A stretch of DNA of 7,202 bases from Aquificota bacterium (GCA_013153455.1 JAADEK010000070.1:1-7202); one strand, 5' to 3'. Counted from the first letter of the stretch, positions 1 to 6,260 are shown. Notes: generated by a model not told the origin, from the letters alone. Numbers and translations: made by a program.

Positions 1-237
1 ACGGTCGTCGTTAAGGTAGACCGCAAAGTCCCCCACCCCCTTTACGGCAAGCACATAATAAAGAGTAAAAAGTATCACGCGCACGACGAGAAAAACGAGT
101 GCAGGGTGGGGGATGTCGTTATGATTAGGGAGACGAGACCCATATCCAAGACAAAGCGCTGGGTTGTTGTGAAGATTCTCCAGCGCGCGAGGAGACCCGA
201 GGAAGAGATAAAGAAGGCTCAAGAAGAGAGCTCTTGA
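1..237 (+). CDS. rpsQ: 30S ribosomal protein S17, 5' end cut off by the window edge
   Basis: Reading from base 1 in frame 1 gives 78 residues to the TGA at 235-237. They align by eye along the whole C-terminal three quarters of bacterial S17: [10 protein letters not shown], then [16 protein letters not shown], then the family signature [18 protein letters not shown]. About 20 N-terminal residues of the usual protein lie outside the window. S17 is a primary 16S rRNA-binding protein of the small subunit with an OB fold. The Lys/Arg/Glu-rich tail after KILQRARR is roughly 10-15 residues longer than in E. coli S17. The last base of the stop codon is the first base of the aroD start (TGATG), so the two genes are probably translationally coupled. 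In most bacteria rpsQ is followed by rplN; here the ribosomal run ends with rpsQ. The family call is close to certain. Confidence 0.96.
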   Translation, partial: TVVVKVDRKVPHPLYGKHIIKSKKYHAHDEKNECRVGDVVMIRETRPISKTKRWVVVKILQRARRPEEEIKKAQEESS

Positions 238-911
238 TGCTCATAGCGGTTCCCCTTGACGACAAGGACTTTTCCGCTAAGGTAAGGGAGGCAAAGGAGA
301 AGGGGGCGGACCTCGTTGAGCTGAGGGTTGACCAGTTCTCCGACACCTCCCTCCCCTACGTAAAGGAGCTTCTCCTTTACGCCAAGGACTCGGGTCTTGG
401 AACCATCCTCACCGTCAGGATACCCGAGGAGGGGGGAAGGGAAGTCCCGAATCGCGAGGAACTCCTTTGGGAGCTTTCCGTTCTCAGCGATTACACCGAC
501 GTTGAGCTTTCCCAAAGGGGTCTTATAGTAAAGCTCTACCCGAGGGTAAAGGAAGCGGGTAAAAAGCTCATTATCTCTTACCACAACTTTGAGCTTACAC
601 CCCCCAACTGGATAATAAGGGAGGTTCTGAGGGAGGGATACAGATACGGGGGGATACCGAAGCTCGCCCTAAGCGCGCGCTCCTACGAGGACGTCGCTCG
701 TCTCCTTTGCGTAGCGCGCCAAGTTGAGGGTGAGAAGATTCTCATATCAATGGGGCAAAAGGGGAAGATTTCCCGCGTCGCGGGGTTTGTGTTCGGGTCC
801 GTAATCACTTACGCTTTTCTCGGAAAGTCGTTCGCACCCGGTCAGATTCCCCTTGAGGAGATGGTTCGCCTCAGAGACCTCTTTTACTCAAAAGAAACTC
901 CTGAGGAGTAG
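237..911 (+). CDS. aroD: 3-dehydroquinate dehydratase, type I
   Basis: This 224-residue enzyme dehydrates 3-dehydroquinate to 3-dehydroshikimate in the cytoplasmic shikimate pathway, using a Schiff-base lysine. The type I motifs are all present in order: ELRVD (Glu28, Arg30, Asp32), Arg61 in LTVRIP, the catalytic His116 in ISYHNF, the Schiff-base candidate Lys142 in IPKLA, the phosphate-loop-like segment MGQKGKISR (Arg180) followed by GFVFGS, and Gln203 in APGQIPL. The length fits the short thermophilic members of the family, slightly below the roughly 250 residues of enterobacterial AroD. I chose the ATG at 237, which overlaps the rpsQ stop, over an in-frame TTG at 234 that would add one Met-equivalent residue. 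A purine-rich GAAGAGAG lies just upstream. The 3' end overlaps the convergent protease gene by 24 bp. No other shikimate gene is in the window. Confidence 0.96.
   Translation: MLIAVPLDDKDFSAKVREAKEKGADLVELRVDQFSDTSLPYVKELLLYAKDSGLGTILTVRIPEEGGREVPNREELLWELSVLSDYTDVELSQRGLIVKLYPRVKEAGKKLIISYHNFELTPPNWIIREVLREGYRYGGIPKLALSARSYEDVARLLCVARQVEGEKILISMGQKGKISRVAGFVFGSVITYAFLGKSFAPGQIPLEEMVRLRDLFYSKETPEE
888..909 (-). terminator. Candidate terminator embedded in the end of the protease gene
   Basis: On the minus strand a perfect short hairpin, ACTCC-TCA-GGAGT (897-909), is followed directly by TTTCTTTT (part of it overlapping the hairpin's last T), and then by the protease stop codon. This is the layout of a Rho-independent terminator, placed inside the last codons of the minus-strand operon and over the aroD stop codon. 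The stem is only five or six base pairs, weak for a hyperthermophile. On the plus strand the same hairpin has no T-tract, so it would work in one direction only. Confidence 0.35.
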
Positions 912-1403
912 CTCACGAATCTCGGGGAACATGTCTAAAAGGTAAAAGTAGAAGAGGTTTAGTGAAAAGTGCGCCAAAACGGGCGCGATGAGTGAGCCAC
1001 TCCTTTGGTATAACCACCCGAACAAAAGGGAGGGGAAAAAGGTAAGGAGGGCGTTCAAGTTGGACCAATACACGAAGTGAGAGAGGGCAAAGAGGAGGGA
1101 GACCGTGAGGTTGTTGAACCTCTCCATAAGAAAACCCCTGAAAAAGAGCTCCTCCGCGAAAGCTACACCGAGTTGATTTAAGACAAATCCGTAACACCTC
1201 GCGTTAGCGAGGTAAGGGATTGAAAGAATTAAAAACGGAGCACCCCAAAGGATTCCTTTCTTTAGGTTTTTGAGCCCGAGCTCTTCGTCCCTTTTGAAGA
1301 GGAGGGGTGAAAGGAGTATGAGCTGGGGTATGATGCCGAGGTTTTTCTCCCTCGCTATGTAGAGCGAGAGCAAAAAGAGGGTGTAAAAGACCGCGTGTAT
1401 CAA
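888..1403 (-). CDS. CPBP (CAAX/Abi-like) family intramembrane glutamic protease
   Basis: This is a 171-residue, highly hydrophobic protein carrying the three conserved CPBP/Rce1 motifs. They are EExxxR at residues 84-89 (AEELFFRGFL), a histidine in the next helix (His109, LFALSH), and HxxxN at 145-149 (LAHFSLN). In characterised relatives the two Glu and the His residues form the active site inside the membrane. Bacterial members are poorly characterised and the substrate cannot be guessed here. Membrane segments are visible around residues 2-16, 22-36, 50-65, 71-84, 99-113, 118-132 and 138-156. It is a short member of the family. Translation appears to start at a TTG that overlaps the argD stop (TTGA, 4 nt), with GGGAG about 6 nt upstream, so it is probably the last gene of the minus-strand operon. 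The final codons overlap the end of aroD on the other strand. Confidence 0.88.
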   Translation of the reverse strand: MIHAVFYTLFLLSLYIAREKNLGIIPQLILLSPLLFKRDEELGLKNLKKGILWGAPFLILSIPYLANARCYGFVLNQLGVAFAEELFFRGFLMERFNNLTVSLLFALSHFVYWSNLNALLTFFPSLLFGWLYQRSGSLIAPVLAHFSLNLFYFYLLDMFPEIRELLLRSFF

Positions 1404-2530
1404 AGGACGCTCCCGAGGATTTCTATAGCCTCGTCAACGTGCTTTTCCTCAATCACGAGGGGGGGCAAAAAGCGCAAGACCTTACCCGCGGTGCAGTTTA
1501 CCAAAAGACCCCTCTCAAGCGCCCTCAGAACCGTTTCTTTACAGTCTTCGGAAAGCTCAAGCCCGAGCATAAGCCCCCTCCCTTTTACCTTTCCTTTCCC
1601 GAGCGAGCGGAGGCGCTCCTTCATATACTCCCCTACGCGGACGACGTTCGGGAGGAGTTTCTTTACCTCGTCAACGACCGCGCTCGCGCAGGCGCAAGCG
1701 AGTGGGTTTCCCCCGAAGGTGGAGCCGTGGGAGCCGGGGGTGAAGCTCTCCGCGACCTCTTCGGTTGCGATAATCGCGCCTATGGGGACACCTCCCCCGA
1801 GACCCTTTGCGAGTGTGATTATGTGGGGCTTTAGGGGTGTCTGTTCGTAGGCGTAGAAGCTCCCCGTTCTCCCTATACCCGTTTGGACCTCGTCAACGAT
1901 GATGAGGAGCTCTTTCTCTTGCGCGAGGTTTTGTAGCTCTGAGAGAAACTCCTCACTCGCCTCGTTTACACCCCCCTCTCCTTGTATGACCTCAAGTATT
2001 ACACCCGCGGTGTTTTCATCAACGAGTTTCCTCACGCTGTCTACGTCGTTCAGGCGCGCATACGAAAAGCCCGGAAGGAGGGGCTCAAAGCCCTTATGGA
2101 GCTTTTCCTGACCCGTCGCGGAGAGGCTCCCGTATGTCCTTCCGTGGAAGGAGCGCTCAAATGCTATAAACTTCCACCTGTCTTTACCTTTGTCCCTCCA
2201 GTATTTTCTGGCGAGCTTAAGGGCTCCCTCAACGCTCTCGGTTCCGCTGTTGCAGAAAAACACGCGCGCGTTTGTGTGAAACTCCGAGACGAGCTTCCTC
2301 GCGACTTCTTCCTGCCAAGGGTTCTCGTAGAGGTTTGAGACGTGTATGAGTCGTTTCGCTTGGGAGGTAAGGGCGCCTACGAGGGCGGGGTGGTTGTGCC
2401 CGAGGGCGTTTACACCCACACCCGCTATGAAGTCAAGGTATCTCTTCCCGTTTTCGTCGTAAAGGTATACGCCCTCACCCCTGACGAACCTCACGGGAAG
2501 TCTTTCGTATGTCCTCATAAGGTAGCTCAT
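1400..2530 (-). CDS. argD: Acetylornithine aminotransferase (class III PLP-dependent)
   Basis: This 376-residue enzyme is expected to convert N-acetylglutamate semialdehyde to N-acetylornithine in arginine biosynthesis; family members often also accept N-succinyl-diaminopimelate semialdehyde in lysine synthesis. Landmarks are NALGHNHP (41-48), the PLP-phosphate loop NSGTESVEGALKLARKY (94-110), SFHGRTYGSLSATG (127-140), the acidic segment QGEGGV (183-188), the PLP-pyridine aspartate Asp213 in VDEVQTGIGRTG, the Schiff-base Lys242 in LAKGLGGGVPIGA, and GSTFGGNPLAC (269-279). The length is slightly under the usual 390-400. The SFHGRT and FGGNPLAC wording favours ArgD over GABA or ornithine aminotransferases, although class III enzymes are hard to split on motifs alone. 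The ATG overlaps the stop of the upstream dehydrogenase (ATGA), with GGGAAGG just before it. No other arg gene is nearby, so it appears to be placed in an envelope operon. Confidence 0.92.
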   Translation of the reverse strand: MSYLMRTYERLPVRFVRGEGVYLYDENGKRYLDFIAGVGVNALGHNHPALVGALTSQAKRLIHVSNLYENPWQEEVARKLVSEFHTNARVFFCNSGTESVEGALKLARKYWRDKGKDRWKFIAFERSFHGRTYGSLSATGQEKLHKGFEPLLPGFSYARLNDVDSVRKLVDENTAGVILEVIQGEGGVNEASEEFLSELQNLAQEKELLIIVDEVQTGIGRTGSFYAYEQTPLKPHIITLAKGLGGGVPIGAIIATEEVAESFTPGSHGSTFGGNPLACACASAVVDEVKKLLPNVVRVGEYMKERLRSLGKGKVKGRGLMLGLELSEDCKETVLRALERGLLVNCTAGKVLRFLPPLVIEEKHVDEAIEILGSVL

Positions 2531-3840
2531 GACCTTCCCATGCTGTAATACTCAAATCCTAATTTTTTGAGCCTTTGGGGCTCGTATACGTTTCTCCCGT
2601 CTATTATTATAGGGAGTTTCATAAGATTCTTTACCTTCTTTAGGTCCGCCCGTGCAAACTCCTCCCACTCGGTGAGTATCAGGAGGGCTTCCGCGCCCTT
2701 TACCGCTTCGTATTTATCGGTGAAATACTTCAGGTCTTCCCCTTCCTTGAAGATGCGCTTGAAGTTTTCCACAGCCTTCGGGTCGTAAGCCCGAACGCGC
2801 GCACCCTCCGAAAGGAGTTTTTGAACAACGCGAAGGGAGGGAGCCTCCCTTATGTCGTCGGTGTTAGGCTTAAAAGAAAGTCCCCAAATCGCCACCGTCT
2901 TTCCCTTCAAGACCCAAAGGGCTTCCTCAAGTTTTTTGAGTAGCTTCGGAACCCTGCTCTCGTTTATCGCTTCCGCGCCCTTCAGTATCGTCGCGTCAAC
3001 ACCCATATCCTCGCATATCCTTATGAAGGCTTTCGTGTCTTTGGGGAGACAACTGCCCCCCCAACCGAGACCCGCCCTCAGGAAGTCTTTGCCTATCCTC
3101 TTGTCGTAGCCCATACCCCGGGCTACCTCCTCAACGTCACCCCCTACCCTCTCACAGAGGTCCGCAATCATGTTTATGAAGGATATCTTCGTTGCGAGGA
3201 ATGTGTTTGAAGCGTATTTTATGATTTCCGCGGTGGGCGGGTTTGTCACAAGGAGCGGAAATCCCTTGTCCGTGATGGGCTTGTATATCTCGCGGAGAAT
3301 CTTTTCCGCCCTTTGGTTCTCAACACCTATGACTATCCTGTCCGGCTCAAGGAAGTCCTTGACCGCGTGCCCCTCCCTCAAAAACTCGGGGTTTGACGCG
3401 ACGTCAAAGGGGATATCCCTCTCCCCGAGGTAGAGCTTTAGCGTTCTTTTTACCCTCCTTTGTGTCCCGACCGGGACGGTTGATTTGTTCACTATGAGCT
3501 TGTAGTCGTTCATATACTCCGCGGTGAGGCGCGCAACCTCCTCCACCTGGGAGAGGTCCGCCCTCCCGTCGGGCTTCGGCGGTGTCCCGACGCAGACGAA
3601 CAAAACCTCGGAGAACTCTATCCCCCTCTTTACGTCGGTCGTAAAGTCAAGCCTACCGCTTTTCAAACCCTCACGAAGAAGCTCCTCAAGACCGGGCTCG
3701 TATATAGGGCTTTCGCCCTTCCTGAGCATCTCAACCTTTTCGGGAATCTTCTCAACGACGAGGACTTCGTGACCTACATGTGAGAAACAAGCGGCTGTTA
3801 CGAGACCGACGTATCCTCCGCCTATTACGGTGAGTTTCAT
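2527..3840 (-). CDS. UDP-glucose 6-dehydrogenase / nucleotide-sugar dehydrogenase
   Basis: This 437-residue member of the UDP-glucose/GDP-mannose dehydrogenase family performs a two-step NAD-dependent oxidation of a nucleotide sugar to its uronic acid, used for surface polysaccharides. Domains in order: an N-terminal Rossmann domain with GGGYVGLVTA (7-16) and Glu30 at the end of the second strand; VGTPPKPDG (84-92); NKSTVPVGT (118-126); NPEFLREG (150-157) with the catalytic-site Glu152; the central helical domain with Lys208 and Asn212 in IIKYASN; the catalytic Cys264 in GWGGSCLPKD; and the C-terminal domain with GLSFKPNTDDIREAPS (320-335). The pattern matches UDP-glucose dehydrogenases best, but the exact sugar cannot be decided from sequence. 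The ATG is well supported by MKLTVIGGGYVG, yet no Shine-Dalgarno sequence precedes it. A 32-bp gap separates it from rodA, the only gap inside this operon. Confidence 0.93.
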   Translation of the reverse strand: MKLTVIGGGYVGLVTAACFSHVGHEVLVVEKIPEKVEMLRKGESPIYEPGLEELLREGLKSGRLDFTTDVKRGIEFSEVLFVCVGTPPKPDGRADLSQVEEVARLTAEYMNDYKLIVNKSTVPVGTQRRVKRTLKLYLGERDIPFDVASNPEFLREGHAVKDFLEPDRIVIGVENQRAEKILREIYKPITDKGFPLLVTNPPTAEIIKYASNTFLATKISFINMIADLCERVGGDVEEVARGMGYDKRIGKDFLRAGLGWGGSCLPKDTKAFIRICEDMGVDATILKGAEAINESRVPKLLKKLEEALWVLKGKTVAIWGLSFKPNTDDIREAPSLRVVQKLLSEGARVRAYDPKAVENFKRIFKEGEDLKYFTDKYEAVKGAEALLILTEWEEFARADLKKVKNLMKLPIIIDGRNVYEPQRLKKLGFEYYSMGRS

Positions 3841-3872
3841 ACTTAAAGTATAAATTACCCTTCGGGTATCAA
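3841..3872 (-). promoter_or_regulatory. Intergenic hairpin plus TATACT box before the dehydrogenase gene
   Basis: This is the only non-coding gap inside the minus-strand operon. Read on the minus strand it contains a perfect inverted repeat TACCC-GAA-GGGTA (3856-3868), then an A/T-rich stretch with TATACT at 3847-3852, six bases before the start codon. A TTGATA lies 14 bases upstream of TATACT, short of the usual 17. No Shine-Dalgarno-like sequence is found next to the ATG. Possible readings are a promoter giving a leaderless mRNA, a weak rodA terminator or attenuator, or both. The elements are short, so this is tentative. Confidence 0.35.
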
Positions 3873-4991
3873 TTACTCGTAAAGGGGCTCCCCCGTGAGG
3901 TTCATATAAGGGTTTTTATACTTCTTGTATATATTTTGTAGGACACCTATCATCATACAAAAGCTCAGCATTGAACTTCCCCCGAGGCTCACAAAGGGCA
4001 AGGGTATACCTACCACAGGAAAGAGACCCATCGTCATCAGTGTGTTTACCGTAAACTGAAAGAGTATTAAGGAAAAAACGCCCGCGACGAATATCTTCTC
4101 CGAGAGCCTCCTGAACATCTCGTGATAGTGTATGAGTCTCACAAAGAGGAGTAAAAACAGGAAGCTGAGCGTAAAGGTTCCGAAGAACCCCAGCTCCTCA
4201 CCTATTACCGCGAATATAAAGTCGGTGTGCTTTTCGGGCAGAAAAAGCAGGTGTGTCTGCGTTCCCTCAAGGAGACCCTTTCCCGTGAGCATTCCGGAGC
4301 CGAGGGCAATCTTTGACTGTATTAATTGATAACCGCTCCCGTAGTAGTCGCTCATAGGGTCAAGAACCGCGAGAATACGCTTCTTTTGGTAGGGCTTAAG
4401 GAGGTATTTCCAAGCGAGAGGAAGGAAGGAAACAAAAAGGGCGCCCGCGAGGAAGAAATACCTGAGCGGAACGCCCCGCGCGAGGAGCATGTAAACGAGG
4501 GGAACAAAGTAGGCTACCGTGGTCCCGAGGTCAGGTTGCTTGAGCGTCACCATCGCGGGAAAGGCGTAAAGGAGCAAAAGAAGAACAACCCTCCTGTCGC
4601 GCAGTCCCCTTATGAAGGGAAGGATATAGGCGCTCACAAGTATAAGGGAAAACTTCATAAACTCCGAGGGTTGTATGTTTATAAAGCCGAGACTTATCCA
4701 ACGCTTTGCCCCGTAGACCTCCTTCCCGTATAGGAGAACACCCACGAGCAACATAAGGTTAAAGAGGTATATGTAGAGAGAGAGGTCAAGGAGGTTCTCA
4801 AACTTCTCGTAAGAGAGGATTAATATAACGACCCACCCGAGGACTACGTAAGTGAGGTGCTTGTAAAAGAGCCCTGACGCGCCCCCGTCGTATGTGGCGC
4901 TGTAAACCGCGAGGAGCCCGAACCCCTGTATAGCGAGAACGACCAGAAGAAGGAAGAAATCAAGCTCCTTGAGTTCCTCCAGAAATCGCAT
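3873..4991 (-). CDS. rodA: Rod-shape peptidoglycan glycosyltransferase RodA (SEDS family)
   Basis: This 372-residue polytopic membrane protein has about ten hydrophobic segments. It belongs to the SEDS family, which polymerises lipid II into glycan strands together with a class B penicillin-binding protein during cell elongation. Visible SEDS motifs are YGAKRWISLGFINIQPSE (93-110, with Trp98 and Glu109), KQPDLGT (151-157), the large loop PYQKKRILAVLDP (200-212), GYQLIQSKIALGSG (220-233), LPEKHTDFIF (251-260) with the putative catalytic Asp257, and FPVVGIPLPFVSLGGSS (324-340). RodA is preferred over FtsW because of the length and the loop sequences. The usual SYGGSS is SLGGSS here. The ATG lies inside the upstream ThiS-like gene (32 nt overlap) and is preceded by GAGGTAAGGGTG, a good ribosome-binding site. 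No mreB/C/D or PBP2 gene is within the window. Confidence 0.95.
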   Translation of the reverse strand: MRFLEELKELDFFLLLVVLAIQGFGLLAVYSATYDGGASGLFYKHLTYVVLGWVVILILSYEKFENLLDLSLYIYLFNLMLLVGVLLYGKEVYGAKRWISLGFINIQPSEFMKFSLILVSAYILPFIRGLRDRRVVLLLLLYAFPAMVTLKQPDLGTTVAYFVPLVYMLLARGVPLRYFFLAGALFVSFLPLAWKYLLKPYQKKRILAVLDPMSDYYGSGYQLIQSKIALGSGMLTGKGLLEGTQTHLLFLPEKHTDFIFAVIGEELGFFGTFTLSFLFLLLFVRLIHYHEMFRRLSEKIFVAGVFSLILFQFTVNTLMTMGLFPVVGIPLPFVSLGGSSMLSFCMMIGVLQNIYKKYKNPYMNLTGEPLYE

Positions 4992-5169
4992 TTATCACCC
5001 TTACCTCGTCCCCTTCGCTCACCTCCTCGTCCTCGGGGATTACCTCCCCGTTCTTTACGACGAGCGAAGAGAGGGGCGAAAGCCCCAACCTCTTCAGGAT
5101 TTCCTTAGCCTTCAGCTTCTTTTCGGGAAACTCGTATTCCTTTCCCCTGTATACAACCTTTATGGGCAT
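4960..5169 (-). CDS. ThiS/MoaD-like ubiquitin-fold protein with a tail after Gly-Gly
   Basis: This 69-residue beta-grasp protein resembles ThiS, MoaD and TtuB sulfur carriers, which are thiocarboxylated on a C-terminal Gly-Gly for thiamine, molybdopterin or tRNA thiolation, and archaeal SAMP modifiers. Family features are KEILKRLGLSP (22-32), VVKNGEVIPEDEEV (37-50) and GDEVRVINAISGG (53-65). Normally such proteins end at the Gly-Gly; here TQGA follows before the TGA. This means the carrier would need trimming by a peptidase, has lost the thiocarboxylate role, or carries the tail only because of its 32-nt overlap with rodA. The start overlaps the end of the upstream SCP2-like gene by 10 nt, and the ribosome-binding site is weak, which suggests coupling. 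No thiamine, molybdopterin or tRNA-thiolation gene and no E1-like enzyme is nearby, so its pathway is open. Confidence 0.82.
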   Translation of the reverse strand: MPIKVVYRGKEYEFPEKKLKAKEILKRLGLSPLSSLVVKNGEVIPEDEEVSEGDEVRVINAISGGTQGA

Positions 5170-5642
5170 CTCGTCGTGTCCGCCTCAATCTCGTCTATCT
5201 TATCAAGGAATACCTTAAAGGGCTCCATGTTCTTCATGGCGACAAAACGCGGTCCCTCAAACTTAAGCCTCCCGAAAAGCATAGCCTTCATGGGTCCGTA
5301 TTCACCCCTTCCCATCTCAAGCCACCTTTTCGTGTCCGCATACATAAGAAAGTCGTCCTTGGTCTTTTCGTCCTTCTTCCACCCGCCGTATACGCAGACC
5401 GCCTTCCCGTTTTCGTTCTTTATGGTTAGTTGAATCTGCTTCTCCGGACCGCAGTCTTTTCGGTATAGAAAGAGCTTTCTTTCCGGCTTGCTCGCCCAGC
5501 TTTCGCTCTTTCCGAGGCTCTCCACGAGCTCCGGGGTCTTGTTCCAAAGCTCGCAGAACTCCTTAGCCCACTCCCCGTCCATAAAGACGGGCTTCGCAAA
5601 CAGCGTTCCCGCGAAAAGCAATCCCGCGATTAACTTCTTCAT
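5160..5642 (-). CDS. Secreted SCP2 (sterol-carrier-like) lipid-binding domain protein
   Basis: The 160-residue product starts with a clear signal peptide, MKKLIAGLLFAGTLFA, with probable cleavage after Ala16, so the mature protein should be periplasmic. The rest looks like an SCP2-type domain: a helical start (WAKEFCELWNKTPELVESL), beta strands with charged turns (KQIQLTIKNENGKAVCVYGGW), and the characteristic late segment YGPMKAMLFGRLKFEG (115-130) followed by PFKVFLD. SCP2 domains hold lipids or other hydrophobic ligands in a tunnel; the ligand here is unknown. There are four cysteines (30, 64, 83, 159), so up to two disulfides are possible. A strong GGGAGGTGG sits 3-11 bases before the ATG, consistent with the first gene of the minus-strand operon. 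The fold assignment rests on pattern recognition and is moderately certain; secretion is well supported. Confidence 0.75.
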   Translation of the reverse strand: MKKLIAGLLFAGTLFAKPVFMDGEWAKEFCELWNKTPELVESLGKSESWASKPERKLFLYRKDCGPEKQIQLTIKNENGKAVCVYGGWKKDEKTKDDFLMYADTKRWLEMGRGEYGPMKAMLFGRLKFEGPRFVAMKNMEPFKVFLDKIDEIEADTTRCP

Positions 5643-5708
5643 CTTCCACCTCCCGATTTTTATGAAGATATACCACCCGTTCCCGAATTCTATACGAAAA
5701 TAAAGATT
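5643..5708. promoter_or_regulatory. Divergent intergenic region with promoter candidates for both operons
   Basis: These 66 bases separate the two divergent gene runs and must hold, or lie near, both promoters if each run starts here. On the minus strand a strong ribosome-binding site, GGGAGGTGG, lies at 5646-5654, with a possible -10 TATATC at 5667-5672. On the plus strand a TATACG at 5691-5696 sits 12 bases before the ATG, again without a clear Shine-Dalgarno sequence, which would imply a very short leader. Neither strand shows a convincing TTGACA-like -35 at the right distance. The boxes are guesses; the divergent arrangement is certain. Confidence 0.4.
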
Positions 5709-6260
5709 ATGAAACTCCTGAAGGAGATTTCAAGCTACGATTTCGTGTGTAAAGCTGTTGATTTTTACAACAAGTTCGTCAACTTCATAGCAATCTTTAT
5801 GATTCCCATACTCATGCTTACGCTGCTCATAGCGGTCGGTATAATCCTTTACGACCTTCGCCTCTTCGTTGATTACTTCCTTAAGGAAGAGCTCGTAAAG
5901 GAATACGACAAGGCGTTTAAGCTCCTCGTGAGGAACATCCTTAACTTCTTCGTCCTGATTGAACTCTTTAAGGTCTTCATAGACGTCCTTGAGTTCAGGC
6001 GCATAAGGAAGCGCCAAATCATAGAAGCGGGTATCGTCTTCGTCATAAGGGAAATCATCCTCATCGTATTTGAGCACAGGTTCACATTTGCGGACCTCGT
6101 GGGCTTCGGTATACTCCTCCTTTCCTTGGGTATCACATACATACTCCTTGAGAAGAGTTATCTTGAATACCTCAAGTTTGAGCACAGGGAGATAACCGAA
6201 AGGGAAAGAAGGGAAAGGACAAGACTGAAGTCCCAAAGGGAGGACGAGTTTCGCTCATGA
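5709..6260 (+). CDS. PsiE-like four-helix membrane protein
   Basis: This 183-residue protein has four hydrophobic segments at about 24-49, 71-93, 104-121 and 127-147. The basic link RRIRKRQ (97-103) leads into IIEAGIVFVIREIILIVFEHRF. This pattern of a charged R/K patch, then a helix with an internal Arg-Glu, resembles the PsiE family (phosphate-starvation-inducible E), whose biochemical role is unknown. The C-terminal 25 or so residues form a highly charged, probably cytoplasmic helix rich in Glu and Arg. The ATG at 5709 is the first in frame and gives a sensible N-terminus, but no Shine-Dalgarno sequence precedes it. The stop overlaps the next start as ATGA, so it is probably co-translated with the Toprim gene. 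No pho-box-like repeat was noticed upstream. The family call is moderate and a role in phosphate response would be pure inference. Confidence 0.72.
   Translation: MKLLKEISSYDFVCKAVDFYNKFVNFIAIFMIPILMLTLLIAVGIILYDLRLFVDYFLKEELVKEYDKAFKLLVRNILNFFVLIELFKVFIDVLEFRRIRKRQIIEAGIVFVIREIILIVFEHRFTFADLVGFGILLLSLGITYILLEKSYLEYLKFEHREITERERRERTRLKSQREDEFRS

Noticed and set aside
234..239. TTG at 234 as the aroD start
   Set aside because: The adjacent ATG at 237 gives the usual N-terminus and the common stop-start overlap; the TTG would only add one residue.
1439..2338. Plus-strand open frames of 118-151 codons inside argD
   Set aside because: argD is complete with all PLP motifs on the minus strand; the opposite frames have low-complexity Ser/Pro/Phe-rich or random composition.
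4960..4991. Sequencing frameshift as the cause of the tail after Gly-Gly
   Set aside because: Moving the reading frame by one base in either direction after the Gly-Gly codons does not reach an immediate stop, and rodA reads cleanly through the same bases. A single indel would not restore a Gly-Gly end.
5730..6236. A 168-codon open frame on the minus strand opposite the PsiE-like gene
   Set aside because: It has no recognisable motif or ribosome-binding site. The plus-strand frame has clear membrane helices, a PsiE-like pattern and coupling to its neighbour; the antisense frame is a by-product of codon bias.
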